This document shows, one piece after another, positions 27,418 through 36,168 of a DNA stretch of 64,000 bases. Below the pieces are notes generated by a model that did not search any database, had not been told where the DNA came from, and saw nothing but the letters and a program-made list of their open reading frames with translations. Numbering within the stretch: position 1 is the stretch's first letter; every line of letters starts with the position of its first letter. The position numbers and the translations under genes were made by a program. Origin of the DNA: Gracilibacillus sp. YIM 98692 (GTDB taxonomy: Bacteria > Bacillota > Bacilli > Bacillales > Amphibacillaceae); NCBI RefSeq assembly GCF_010993965.1, contig NZ_WIXM01000014.1, positions 1 through 64,000 of the forward strand, read 5' to 3'.

Positions 27418-28409
27418 TGAAAAAACTACAAAAAGAAAAATCTATTATGCTGTTATTATGTACTATAGTCGTTTTGGTTACCATTATAGGCATTGGAGTG
27501 GGAGCAGTATTTATACATCCTAAGGATATTTTGCTGTCATTAGCAGGTGTAGATATTGGTCCAAATGGTTTTATTATTCAACAATATCGTTTACCGCGAA
27601 TTATTATTGCCTTATTAGCAGGTTCTAGTTTAGCGATTTCAGGAGCGATTTTACAAGGAATAATACGAAATCCCCTTGCATCACCAGATGTCATAGGTAT
27701 TACAAAAGGTGCTGGTTTAGCGGCTGCTATTGTTATTATCCTATTTCCACATGCGTTTATTTTAGCAAGACCAATTGCTGCGTTCGTGGGAGCTAGCATT
27801 GTAGCCATTCTATTATATTTGTTTGCCTATAAAACAGGCTTAAGACCTACAACATTAGCATTAGTAGGGATTGCACTTGGAGCGATTTGTCATGCTGGTA
27901 TTCAATTTCTTCTGGTGAAATTTCCAGTTGATGTCAATGCAGCATTAATTTGGCTCACAGGCAGTTTATGGGGAAAAGGATGGGAAGACGTGTGGTTGCT
28001 GCTTCCTTTAGTATTAATTCTTATACCTTTAACCGTTGCCCTAGCCCTAAAACTGGATATTCTAAACCTTGGAGATGATGTAGCTGAAGGGCTTGGGGAA
28101 CCTGTTGGTATAACACGCATGGTCTTGTTATTTTTGGCGGTAGCCCTTGCTGGATCCAGTGTTGCCATTGTCGGTTCCCTTGGGTTTATAGGCTTAATCG
28201 CCCCTCATATGGCAAGGCAATTAGTAGGGAATAAACATCGTCTTTTACTTCCAACCTCAGCTTTAGTTGGAATGCTGATTGTGTTAGTCGCAGATGGGCT
28301 TGGGAGAGGAGTAATGCCACCTGTAGAGATCCCTGCTGGCATATTCACCGCTGTCATTGGCGCCCCTTATTTTCTTTTTCTATTAAAAAGACTTCAAACG
28401 AAATCATAG
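27417..28409 (+). CDS. Iron-siderophore ABC permease, FecCD family (YfmE-like)
   Basis: A 330-residue permease with the same signatures: RLPRIIIALLAGSSLAISGAILQG (about 59-82), RNPLASPDVIGITKGAG (about 84-100), GLIAPHMARQLVG near residue 260. AAGGAGG at 27401-27407 serves the ATG at 27417, which sits inside the TGATG overlap with the first permease. No ATP-binding protein follows. In B. subtilis the YfmCDE system has its own ATPase YfmF, so this locus must borrow one encoded elsewhere, as known for YusV. Confidence 0.88.
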   Translation: MKKLQKEKSIMLLLCTIVVLVTIIGIGVGAVFIHPKDILLSLAGVDIGPNGFIIQQYRLPRIIIALLAGSSLAISGAILQGIIRNPLASPDVIGITKGAGLAAAIVIILFPHAFILARPIAAFVGASIVAILLYLFAYKTGLRPTTLALVGIALGAICHAGIQFLLVKFPVDVNAALIWLTGSLWGKGWEDVWLLLPLVLILIPLTVALALKLDILNLGDDVAEGLGEPVGITRMVLLFLAVALAGSSVAIVGSLGFIGLIAPHMARQLVGNKHRLLLPTSALVGMLIVLVADGLGRGVMPPVEIPAGIFTAVIGAPYFLFLLKRLQTKS

Positions 28410-28469
28410 GATTCTATCCTAGTTTTGAAGTCTATAAGAGTGGATAATGGAAGGGATGTCCAATAGGCT

Positions 28470-28589
28470 TTATTTATTAACCATTTGCTGTAGCATACGT
28501 TTTGCTTCTTCGGTCAAGTAGACATTTTCGTCTTTTAATAGCTTTTTAGCTAAGTCTACCGTCATTGGTGATGTGTTCTTTTCAGCCAC
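28470..28589 (-). CDS. Small 39-residue protein
   Basis: A GTG-started frame reads VAEKNTSPMTVDLAKKLLKD and ends AKRMLQQMVNK. AAAGGAGG stands seven bases upstream, an excellent site. The product is polar and probably a two-helix peptide. It has no membrane segment or known motif. It is too short for ordinary gene finders. It lies on the minus strand, convergent with the permease genes. Confidence 0.6.
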   Translation of the reverse strand: MAEKNTSPMTVDLAKKLLKDENVYLTEEAKRMLQQMVNK

Positions 28590-28703
28590 AGGATCGCCTC
28601 CTTTCCTATTCATACTTATAGTGTATGTTTATGGTTGATTATTGAAAGAGACAGGTATACTTAGTCTAACGTGGATTTTTACAAAAATAGATGGATAAAC
28701 AAT

Positions 28704-28747
28704 AAAAAAAGTGACAGGGGAGTCATTTACTCCTTGTCACTTTTTAA
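28704..28747. terminator. Bidirectional terminator
   Basis: AAAAAAAGTGACA...TGTCACTTTTT forms a stem with A and T runs on both sides. It serves the methyltransferase gene on minus and possibly any transcript on plus. Confidence 0.85.
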
Positions 28748-29519
28748 ATTTTTCTTTAAAACCTATTACACGAATTCTTTTATAGTCTGCAACCCACTCG
28801 CCATTTTTATATAAGTCTTCTGTTAGCTGCTGTTCTATCTTTCTTATCAAGCCTTTTTGAGTATCTTTATCTATATTGTCTAATATTTCTTGGGCAAACA
28901 TTTTGATCCAATTTTGCAATCCGTTAGAACCTTCTAAAGGAGTCGGTCTATCAAAATGTTGTGCAAAACGTACATGAAACCCAACTTCCTCCATTAAAGA
29001 TGTATATTCTCCTATACTTGGGAAGTACCATGGAAATTCATCAGGCGGATGATCTACTCCAATAGCATGAAGCTGCTTTATTAACTCATCCGTAATAAGC
29101 TGCACATTGCCTTCTCCTCCAAATTCTGCGACAAGCCTACCTCCAGATTCTAAGCTATCAAACATTTGTTGTAATGCTTGTTTCGGCTGTTTCACCCAGT
29201 GGAGGGTAGCATTTGAAAAAACGGCATGAAACTCATTATGATACGGTAAATCTAATACATCTTTCTCTTCAAATGTAAGGGAAGGATATTTTTCTTTTGC
29301 TTGCTTAATCATATTAGCAGATTGATCAATTCCAATAACATGGGCACCGTACTTGCCTATTGCATGGGCTAAATCCCCTGTGCCACATCCGATGTCCAAA
29401 ATCGATTCCCCATTTTGGGGTGATAATAGTTCGATTAACTCATTGCCGAAGTTTGAAACAAAATGATGCTTCTGATCATATAAATGGGCGTTCCAGCTGT
29501 CTTTTATATATGGTGGCAT
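28737..29519 (-). CDS. Class I SAM-dependent methyltransferase
   Basis: A 260-residue protein with the AdoMet motif ILDIGCGTGDLAHAIG (about residues 40-55), the acidic residue after strand 2 in VIGIDQSANMI, and the VFSNATLHWVKQPKQAL segment seen in BioC and trans-aconitate methyltransferases. The acceptor substrate is unknown; length and motifs fit the trans-aconitate 2-methyltransferase/BioC-like group. The ATG at 29519 follows aaaggagaatt. It is a single gene with its own terminator. Confidence 0.82.
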   Translation of the reverse strand: MPPYIKDSWNAHLYDQKHHFVSNFGNELIELLSPQNGESILDIGCGTGDLAHAIGKYGAHVIGIDQSANMIKQAKEKYPSLTFEEKDVLDLPYHNEFHAVFSNATLHWVKQPKQALQQMFDSLESGGRLVAEFGGEGNVQLITDELIKQLHAIGVDHPPDEFPWYFPSIGEYTSLMEEVGFHVRFAQHFDRPTPLEGSNGLQNWIKMFAQEILDNIDKDTQKGLIRKIEQQLTEDLYKNGEWVADYKRIRVIGFKEKFKK

Positions 29520-29878
29520 CCGGAATTCTCCTTTCTCAATAGTATCTTCCGATAATGAGTTAAATTATATCATAAATGGATTAAATTGGTACAAACTAAT
29601 TAGTGTTTATCCATTTTGCTAAGGAAATTTACCATAATTGGTAAATTTTCTTATATCAAAACGACTGCTATGTGTCAATATATATCTAGAGAATAAAAGT
29701 GCAAGGAGATAGTAAATAACTAAATGAGGTTACCGCCATTTTTATTAGAAATAAGTATAAAAAACCGTCTCAACTGATTGCTAACGCGACAACTTAATAA
29801 GTTTTTCTTATGCATGATTTTATAAAATGTACAGATAATAAACGTAATGAAATTCTCCATTAAAGAGGGTAACGGATT
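29520..29878. other. Intergenic region before gerA with hairpin
   Basis: The region has a perfect inverted repeat (AAATTTACCA at 29625-29634, TGGTAAATTT at 29639-29648) followed by tctta, which could end a transcript or form an operator. A sigma-G promoter expected for the germination genes cannot be placed with confidence. Nothing else is seen. Confidence 0.5.
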
Positions 29879-31438
29879 ATGAGAAATATTCGTCAAGCTT
29901 TACATAATAGACTCGTTAAATCCAATCATTCGTCATCAAAAAACGATGACAACAAAAGCCTTACACCATCTGTCAAAATAAATATAAAGTGGTTAAAAGA
30001 AGCTCTTAAAAATAGTGCGGATATCATCCATAGAGAGTTTGGAATAATCAAGAATAACAATACAGATACAGCAATTTTTTATATTGATGGCATAGTGGAT
30101 AATGACTATATTAACCGATATATCATTGTGCCATTAATGGATATGGAACAGAAGCAAGAAAAAAACATAACCATTGATCATTTACTAAATCACCTGTTAG
30201 ACAAAGTGCTGCCTTCTTCTAATGTGAAAGTAGTGCATAATTTGAATGAAGTAATACACGGGGTATTAGTTGGAAAAACGGTTCTATTTTTAGAGAATCA
30301 CCAATCTGCTATTTTAGTCAATACAATAAGTTACGATTCAAGACCGATTGAAGAACCTGATACAGAATCTACAGTAAGAGGTTCTCGAGAAGGATTTAAT
30401 GAAGTACTAAACACCAATACTTCCTTAATTCGAAGGAAAATTGTGAATCCTGATTTAGTTTTTGAGGAAAAAGTTATTGGGAAACAAACACAAACCCGAA
30501 TTCGTATTGCGTACATTGATGGTATTGTAAATCAGGAAATAGTGGAAGAGGTAAGAAAACGTATCAATCAAATAGATACAGATATGGTCTTGGAATCTGG
30601 ATATATTGAGCAGTTCATTGAAGATACCCCTTCATCACTATTCCCAACAGTTGGAAATAGTGAGAAGTCAGATAAAATTGCAGCGAAATTGTTGGAAGGA
30701 AGGGTGGCAATATTCTGTGATGGAACCCCATTTGTGATTACGGTTCCTTATTTATTTATTGAATCATTACAAGTACCAGAAGATTATTATTCTCGTCCTT
30801 TTATATCATCGTTCGTAAGATTGCTTCGTTTGTTAGCTTTATTTCTTACAATATCTACACCCGGAGTATTTGTCTCTGTAGCCACTTATCATCATGAAAT
30901 GGTTCCTACTCAACTTTTGATTACTATGGCAGCTGCTCAAGAAAGAGTCCCATTTCCATCTTTTTTAGAAACACTGATTATGATTACCATTTTCCAATTA
31001 TTACGAGAAGCCGGTGTGCGAATGCCACGGCCAGTAGGCTCTGCCATTAGTATTGTGGGTGCATTAGTAATTGGTGAAGCCGCTGTACAAGCAGGGTTAG
31101 TAGGAGCTCCTACTGTTATTGTAGTTGCCCTAACTGCAATAACGGGGTTTGTTGTATCTGCTTTAAATAATACCGTTATTATACTACGGTATGTCATTTT
31201 ATTTTTAGCTGGCGGGTTAGGATTTTATGGAATATTATTAGGAGCTTTAGTAATAGTAGGTCATTTATGTTCCTTAAGATCATTTGGTTCTCCATACTTA
31301 TCACCATTTGCGCCAGTATTTTTTAAAGAGTGGAAAGATGCTCTAATTCGAATGCCATTATGGTCTTTAAATAAGCGTCCTGAATCAGTTATTTGGGAGC
31401 CACAGCGTAGACAGGATGATTATAATAATCGGAAATGA
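29879..31438 (+). CDS. Spore germination receptor subunit A (GerA family)
   Basis: A 519-residue GerAA-type protein. The N-terminal soluble half (about 1-290) includes the family blocks FYIDGIVDNDYINRYI and TESTVRGSREGFNEVL (about 161-176). The C-terminal half has about five membrane helices and motifs REAGVRMPRPVGSAISIVGALVIGEAAVQAG (about 378-408). It is part of a nutrient germinant receptor in the spore inner membrane. The gene ends 13 bases before the GerC start. The plus strand has A and C; the B subunit is on the opposite strand. Confidence 0.92.
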   Translation: MRNIRQALHNRLVKSNHSSSKNDDNKSLTPSVKINIKWLKEALKNSADIIHREFGIIKNNNTDTAIFYIDGIVDNDYINRYIIVPLMDMEQKQEKNITIDHLLNHLLDKVLPSSNVKVVHNLNEVIHGVLVGKTVLFLENHQSAILVNTISYDSRPIEEPDTESTVRGSREGFNEVLNTNTSLIRRKIVNPDLVFEEKVIGKQTQTRIRIAYIDGIVNQEIVEEVRKRINQIDTDMVLESGYIEQFIEDTPSSLFPTVGNSEKSDKIAAKLLEGRVAIFCDGTPFVITVPYLFIESLQVPEDYYSRPFISSFVRLLRLLALFLTISTPGVFVSVATYHHEMVPTQLLITMAAAQERVPFPSFLETLIMITIFQLLREAGVRMPRPVGSAISIVGALVIGEAAVQAGLVGAPTVIVVALTAITGFVVSALNNTVIILRYVILFLAGGLGFYGILLGALVIVGHLCSLRSFGSPYLSPFAPVFFKEWKDALIRMPLWSLNKRPESVIWEPQRRQDDYNNRK

Positions 31439-31451
31439 GAGGATAAGTAGC

Positions 31452-32633
31452 ATGATTTTAAGAAAAACATTTATCATTATCCTTACCACTATTTTCTTGA
31501 CAGGGTGTTGGGATCGATTAGAGTTAACAGAGATTGGTATGGTAGTTGCAATGGCAATTGACATAGATTCTGAAACTGGAGAATATATTTTAACTTCTCA
31601 ATATTTGAGGCCAGCAACTGAGAGTACGCTATCCCCAAGCGGGGATAATCCCACTGTTTTAGTTTCGGTAAATGGTAAAACCATTTCAGATCTAATGAGA
31701 AAAGCGAATCAAGAAATCGATAGAAAAGGCTTTTATGCTCACAATAAAATGGTGATTGTGAGTGAAGATGTGGCGAAAGCAGGCTTAATCCCAGTTTTAG
31801 AGACGTTTCAAAGGCGTCAAGAAGTACGGGGGTATGTCTGGCTCGCTGTAGCAAAAAATGTGAAAGCAAAAGATATTCTTTCCGTAGAAGGAAACAGTAT
31901 TTCTCGGATACCCGCTCAGTTTTTATACAGTTTATTTAGTAATGCTGAATATAACGCCGTGACTAGTAACCTTCTTCAATATTATAAACAAGTACTGAAA
32001 AAAGGGGAAAACCCAGTAACTGGTGTTGTGAAAATGGAAGAAGAAAAAGAAGTTCCTCATGATGTGGTAAACCTTGTTGGAGGTGCAGCGTTCCAAAAAG
32101 ATAAGTTAGTGGGGTTTTTAAATGAACGAGAAGCACGGGGTTATAACTGGTTAAAGGCTAAAGGCCCACATTTTGAGAGAGGAGCATTGTATCTGACATC
32201 TTTATTAGAGGAAGAAAAGTTGGTCACAGTATTAATTAAAGATGTAAAGTCCAATATTACCCCTATTGTAAAAGGACCATCTGAAATTTCATTCCGGATT
32301 GATGTAAAACAAGTTGCAGAAATTACTGGTCAGCAATCGACGAAAAAAATGGAAAAGAAATTGACATTGGCTGATTATTTAAAAAAGGTAGAAAAATTGG
32401 CCGAAAATGAAGTGAAAGATCAAGTACAAGCAGTTATTGCAAAAGCTCAAAAGGAATACAAATCTGACATCTTTGGCTTGGGAAATACCTTAAAAAGAAA
32501 AGAACCAGAAACATGGTCAAAGGTAGAAAACAATTGGCCTCAAACTTTTCAGGAGGTAGAGTGCACAGTAAACGTTGAAGTTGACTTGTTAAACTCTGGT
32601 TTGATTCAAGGAACATTAGATCCAAGCGAATAA
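31452..32633 (+). CDS. Spore germination receptor lipoprotein subunit C (GerC family)
   Basis: The 393-residue Ger(x)C protein starts at the ATG at 31452 after agagga; an upstream ATG at 31416 would lie inside the GerA gene without a site. The signal peptide ends in the lipobox FLTGCWD (Cys20), with the conserved WDRLEL just after. It is anchored by lipid to the outer face of the spore inner membrane and assembles with the A and B subunits. It ends one base before the convergent small ORF. Confidence 0.9.
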   Translation: MILRKTFIIILTTIFLTGCWDRLELTEIGMVVAMAIDIDSETGEYILTSQYLRPATESTLSPSGDNPTVLVSVNGKTISDLMRKANQEIDRKGFYAHNKMVIVSEDVAKAGLIPVLETFQRRQEVRGYVWLAVAKNVKAKDILSVEGNSISRIPAQFLYSLFSNAEYNAVTSNLLQYYKQVLKKGENPVTGVVKMEEEKEVPHDVVNLVGGAAFQKDKLVGFLNEREARGYNWLKAKGPHFERGALYLTSLLEEEKLVTVLIKDVKSNITPIVKGPSEISFRIDVKQVAEITGQQSTKKMEKKLTLADYLKKVEKLAENEVKDQVQAVIAKAQKEYKSDIFGLGNTLKRKEPETWSKVENNWPQTFQEVECTVNVEVDLLNSGLIQGTLDPSE

Positions 32634-32634
32634 G

Positions 32635-32766
32635 CTAAAGCTTAAAGAATACTTTAAATAAGTAATAAAAAAGAACAATAATAAGAACTATTATATAGAC
32701 CAATCCGCCAAAAGTTATAAAGGCTAAAAAGTAATCTTCTTTTAACACTTGTATGTAGGTATTCAT
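32635..32766 (-). CDS. 43-residue single-helix membrane peptide coupled to gerB
   Basis: The frame reads MNTYIQVLKEDYFLAFITFG and continues with a run of about 22 hydrophobic residues (VYIIVLIIVLFYYLFKVFF). Its ATG overlaps the gerB stop codon as ATGA, and aaagga stands about nine bases upstream inside gerB, so it is translationally coupled. Some germinant receptor operons encode a small membrane D subunit; those are usually longer with two helices. A reduced D-like subunit is a reasonable inference. It ends one base from the convergent gerC stop. Confidence 0.6.
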   Translation of the reverse strand: MNTYIQVLKEDYFLAFITFGGLVYIIVLIIVLFYYLFKVFFKL

Positions 32767-33857
32767 TGATGGGATTCCTTTCTTTTCATGGTTTTATTCT
32801 TTAAGTGTAAGATCAACATAAGCAGAATGGGGATAAATGAATATATTAATATAACATATACGCCTGTCTCAAATCCTTTCCATCGCTGATCATCTAAACT
32901 AGAAAATCTGTACATAGAAAATAACGGTAATAAAATCCCTCCAATACGTATTACCCAATTGGGGTTGTGACGTTCAAAAAACCAAACCATAGCTAAGGAA
33001 AAACCTAGAAAGTGGACAGCTGTTTTATAGAAACCTCCAATAAACATGAGAAATACACCGATACTGTCCAAGTTAGTGATAATTTCCGCTATATTTATGG
33101 ATAACAAGGTTTCTAATAAAGGAATTTCCGTTCTACTGGCTAACTCTGCACCTAAAACAGCAATAATTTGAATTAAAGATAGGATCAGAAGAAAAGTTGA
33201 TAACCCAACGGCCCAATAGGTTGATTTACGAATCGCTGATTGCTGTCTTATAAAATGCCATAAGGTAAGAAACACAACGGTTTCCCCGTATGGGAACGCT
33301 ATCACCCTTGGAACTTCTCCCATAATAGAGGGAATATCATTTAAAACAGGTCTTAAGTTTTGTAATTCAAATTCACCAGAAAACATATTTAAAATGGCTA
33401 TGACAACCATAAAAAATATAATGTAAGGTAAGAATATTTCTACAGTTCGCCCTAATACTTCAATTCCTAGACTCAGGATATAAATAATTGCAAAAATAAA
33501 AAAATATAATATGACGATAAGAGGGGTATTAGCAAGTGCCGTCATTTTAATTAATGCACCAAATTCATAGAAATTATGAGTTGTTTGATGTAAAAAGTAT
33601 AAACTGAACAAAAGAATTAGCGGCTTTGCCAAAGGTTTCCCTAATGTTTCATTCAAAATTTCAGAAAAAGTTCGGTGAGGGTAGTATTTGGGTATTTGTG
33701 TGAAAACCCACAATAAACCCAATCCTATGATATAGGCCACAATAATAACAATCCATGCATTTTGCTTAGCCCCAATCCCTAAAGCGAACAGAGTAGTGCT
33801 TCCCACTTCAAATGCAACGATAAGAGCAAAAAGCTGAGTATGTGAAATACGTGTCAT
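32763..33857 (-). CDS. Spore germination receptor permease-like subunit B (GerB family)
   Basis: A 364-residue protein with ten hydrophobic helices of the amino-acid/polyamine transporter superfamily (Spore_permease). It begins MTRISHTQLFALIVAFEVGSTTLFALG, where the GSTTLF loop is typical. It ends in a basic tail (KNKTMKRKESHQ). It is thought to bind the germinant. A ggag site precedes the ATG. It is on the opposite strand to gerA-gerC and faces them tail to tail, which is unusual for this receptor family. Confidence 0.9.
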   Translation of the reverse strand: MTRISHTQLFALIVAFEVGSTTLFALGIGAKQNAWIVIIVAYIIGLGLLWVFTQIPKYYPHRTFSEILNETLGKPLAKPLILLFSLYFLHQTTHNFYEFGALIKMTALANTPLIVILYFFIFAIIYILSLGIEVLGRTVEIFLPYIIFFMVVIAILNMFSGEFELQNLRPVLNDIPSIMGEVPRVIAFPYGETVVFLTLWHFIRQQSAIRKSTYWAVGLSTFLLILSLIQIIAVLGAELASRTEIPLLETLLSINIAEIITNLDSIGVFLMFIGGFYKTAVHFLGFSLAMVWFFERHNPNWVIRIGGILLPLFSMYRFSSLDDQRWKGFETGVYVILIYSFIPILLMLILHLKNKTMKRKESHQ

Positions 33858-34312
33858 GACGTTTATAACTCCTTCATGATAATCTACTTAATATTTTTAC
33901 CATAAAAGAATTTAGTTATAACTATAATTATAGGAAGCTGCTACACCAAATCTGATTTTTTATCTATTTGCAAAAATATACTCAGGTCTTACAATAGCGC
34001 TGCTAGTAAAAGTAGTTGTTTTACTGTTAATAAATGTAACTGATTATTTTTATTTATTGTAGGATTCATTTAATAAATGACATAGAACTTGTATGAAATC
34101 TAATTAAATTGTTGGGAGATTTGTCTGGGAAAGCTTGATCATCATAGTGATCATAGTGAATTAGTAAAAATTATTTCGAAATAGCGTGTAAGGAAACCTA
34201 ACATAGTGTTTGTGTTAAAGTATTATCCTCCTTATGCTAGGTATTGTTAATAAATCTTACTAAAAAATGATTAATCCGGATTAGTTATTCATTCATTGGA
34301 GGATATTTATTT
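33858..34312. other. Divergent intergenic region (gerB / symporter)
   Basis: This AT-rich region must carry promoters in both directions. Near 34136-34160 there is a short tandem repeat (atcatagtgatcatagtga). I cannot place a promoter or an RNA gene. Confidence 0.45.
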
Positions 34313-35863
34313 ATGTTAACGTCAAGCACTGGTTATTTAATTTTGCTAATATTCGGGGTATTCTTTACAGGATTAACGATTGTAATGCAACGCCGTAAGA
34401 AAACGAAAATGACAGCAGAGCAGTTTAGTACAGCTGGGAGAAGTGTAGGGGTAGGTTTAGCAAGTGCATCGATTATTGCAGCATGGACATGGGCTGCAAC
34501 CTTGATGATGTCATCTTCAACTGGGTTTAAATATGGAATTAGCGGTCCTTATTGGTATGCAGCAGGGGCATGTATTCAAGTATTGTTGTTTGCCATTGTA
34601 GCGATTCATTTAAAACGTAAAGCACCAAAAGCCCATACTTTTTTAGAATTTATAGGAAAAAGGTTTGATGAAAAGAATCATAAACTGATGATGATGTTCG
34701 CACTCATGACTAACATTATTGTAACGGCTATGGTCATCTTAGGTGGTGCGATTGCCTTAAACTCATTGACAGGAATGAATATATATATTGCAGCTTTTCT
34801 TATTCCACTAACCTTTACCATTTATACAATGATTGGCGGGTTGAAAGCATCGTTTATCGCAGACTATTTAAACACTGTTATGATATTTGTGATATTAACG
34901 ATTTTTGCATCAGTGGTTTATTTTAAATTTGGTATTTCTAGTGTGTATGAAGGGCTAAGTTCTTTACCTGATTCTAACCAAATGTTAACAATGGCTTCGA
35001 TTCCTGGTTTATTCTTCGGAATGATTAATATTATTGGAAACTTTGGAACAGTATTCGTTGATCAATCATATTGGCAAAGAGCGATTGCGAGTAAGGATAG
35101 CGCGGCTTCTAAAGCCTATATTTATGGTGGTATCGCTTGGTTTGCCATTCCATTTTCTATTGCCACCTTTCTAGGGGTAAGTGCAGCTGGTCTAGGAATT
35201 GATGTCACAGACCCAGACGCGTCGGCGCCATTAATGGCAGCTCATTTATTAGGTACAGCAGGATCAATTTTATTCTTGGTTATGTTATTTATGGCAGTTA
35301 TGTCAACAGGAGCAGCAGAGTTGACGGCAATTACGAATATTATCGTAACAGATATTTATCGCCAATCTATTAATCCAAAAGCGACAAGTAAACAAACATT
35401 AAAGGTTTCTAGAATTGTAACATTAAGTTTTGGTCTTGGAATGGGTATCTTGTCCATCCTATTATTCAACATTGGAATTGGTTTAAGCTTTGTGTATATG
35501 GCAATGGGTATCTTTGTAAGTGGTGCGGTTATCCCATTAACACTCGGGTTATTGTGGAAACGTGCAACGAATGAAGGTTGTTTTTATGGTGCTCTATTAG
35601 GAATGGTTTCTGGTGTGACAGTATGGATGTTAACAGCACATTTCAAGTTTGGTGGCATTAATGTAGCCAATTTAGGTGAATTACATTCGATGCTTTATGG
35701 TAACTTAACCGTTTTTGCAGTGAGTGGTTTGATTTCTATTGGTCATGCTTTTGCTAGTAAGCAAGAATTTGATTTTGAATCATTAAAAGACAAATTCCAC
35801 AGCTTTGACGAAGATCAAAATAACGATCAAGATCAACAGAAAGCAAGAAAGGATGTTATATAA
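34313..35863 (+). CDS. Sodium:solute symporter (SSS family)
   Basis: The 516-residue protein has about 13-14 helices. Family features are the GRSVGVGLASASIIAAWTWAAT segment (helix 1-2, about 42-63), MIGGLKASFIADYLNTVM (about 176-193) and STGAAELTAITNIIVTDIYR (about 332-351). This subgroup resembles DUR3-type urea or polyamine symporters and the bacterial transporters annotated as urea permeases; the actual substrate is uncertain. The C-terminal tail is very acidic (FDEDQNNDQDQQKA). The ribosome binding site is ggagg, nine bases before the ATG. The small membrane gene follows one base after. Confidence 0.83.
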   Translation: MLTSSTGYLILLIFGVFFTGLTIVMQRRKKTKMTAEQFSTAGRSVGVGLASASIIAAWTWAATLMMSSSTGFKYGISGPYWYAAGACIQVLLFAIVAIHLKRKAPKAHTFLEFIGKRFDEKNHKLMMMFALMTNIIVTAMVILGGAIALNSLTGMNIYIAAFLIPLTFTIYTMIGGLKASFIADYLNTVMIFVILTIFASVVYFKFGISSVYEGLSSLPDSNQMLTMASIPGLFFGMINIIGNFGTVFVDQSYWQRAIASKDSAASKAYIYGGIAWFAIPFSIATFLGVSAAGLGIDVTDPDASAPLMAAHLLGTAGSILFLVMLFMAVMSTGAAELTAITNIIVTDIYRQSINPKATSKQTLKVSRIVTLSFGLGMGILSILLFNIGIGLSFVYMAMGIFVSGAVIPLTLGLLWKRATNEGCFYGALLGMVSGVTVWMLTAHFKFGGINVANLGELHSMLYGNLTVFAVSGLISIGHAFASKQEFDFESLKDKFHSFDEDQNNDQDQQKARKDVI

Positions 35864-35864
35864 T

Positions 35865-36104
35865 ATGGAAGACAACAAACAATTAGTCAAAGATGCAAAG
35901 ATGTGCACAAGATGGGCGTTCGGTCTTACCTTTGTTTTCATCATCCTTTTCCCGGGAATCATGTTTGTCACTGGTTATAATTACAGTTTATCCTTTTTTA
36001 AGGGATGGAGTTATTTAGCTTTTACATGGTTAATCATTGCTGGGCTATATATTGCGATACGCCCATGGGTGGAATTGTATTTAGACAAAAAAAGGTCCTC
36101 TTAA
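35865..36104 (+). CDS. Two-helix small membrane protein, putative symporter accessory subunit
   Basis: The 79-residue product begins MEDNKQLVKDAKMCTRWAFG and has two hydrophobic helices (about residues 17-38 and 47-66). The ATG at 35865 follows AAAGGA by 12 bases; an alternative ATG at 35853 abuts that site. Small two-helix partners of SSS transporters are known in other systems (for example YhdT with PanF). Direct adjacency and shared terminator make a partnership with the symporter likely. I do not recognise the exact family. Confidence 0.65.
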   Translation: MEDNKQLVKDAKMCTRWAFGLTFVFIILFPGIMFVTGYNYSLSFFKGWSYLAFTWLIIAGLYIAIRPWVELYLDKKRSS

Positions 36105-36108
36105 CAAT

Positions 36109-36150
36109 AAAAGGTTTCAAGCGTCCTTGATGCTTGAAACCTTTTTATTT
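36109..36150 (+). terminator. Terminator after symporter pair
   Basis: AAAAGGTTTCAAGC / GCTTGAAACCTTTTT with an 8-base loop and T run. The stem could also stop the convergent propeller gene ending at 36169. Confidence 0.9.
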
Positions 36151-36168
36151 TATTATTTTTATGAAAAT

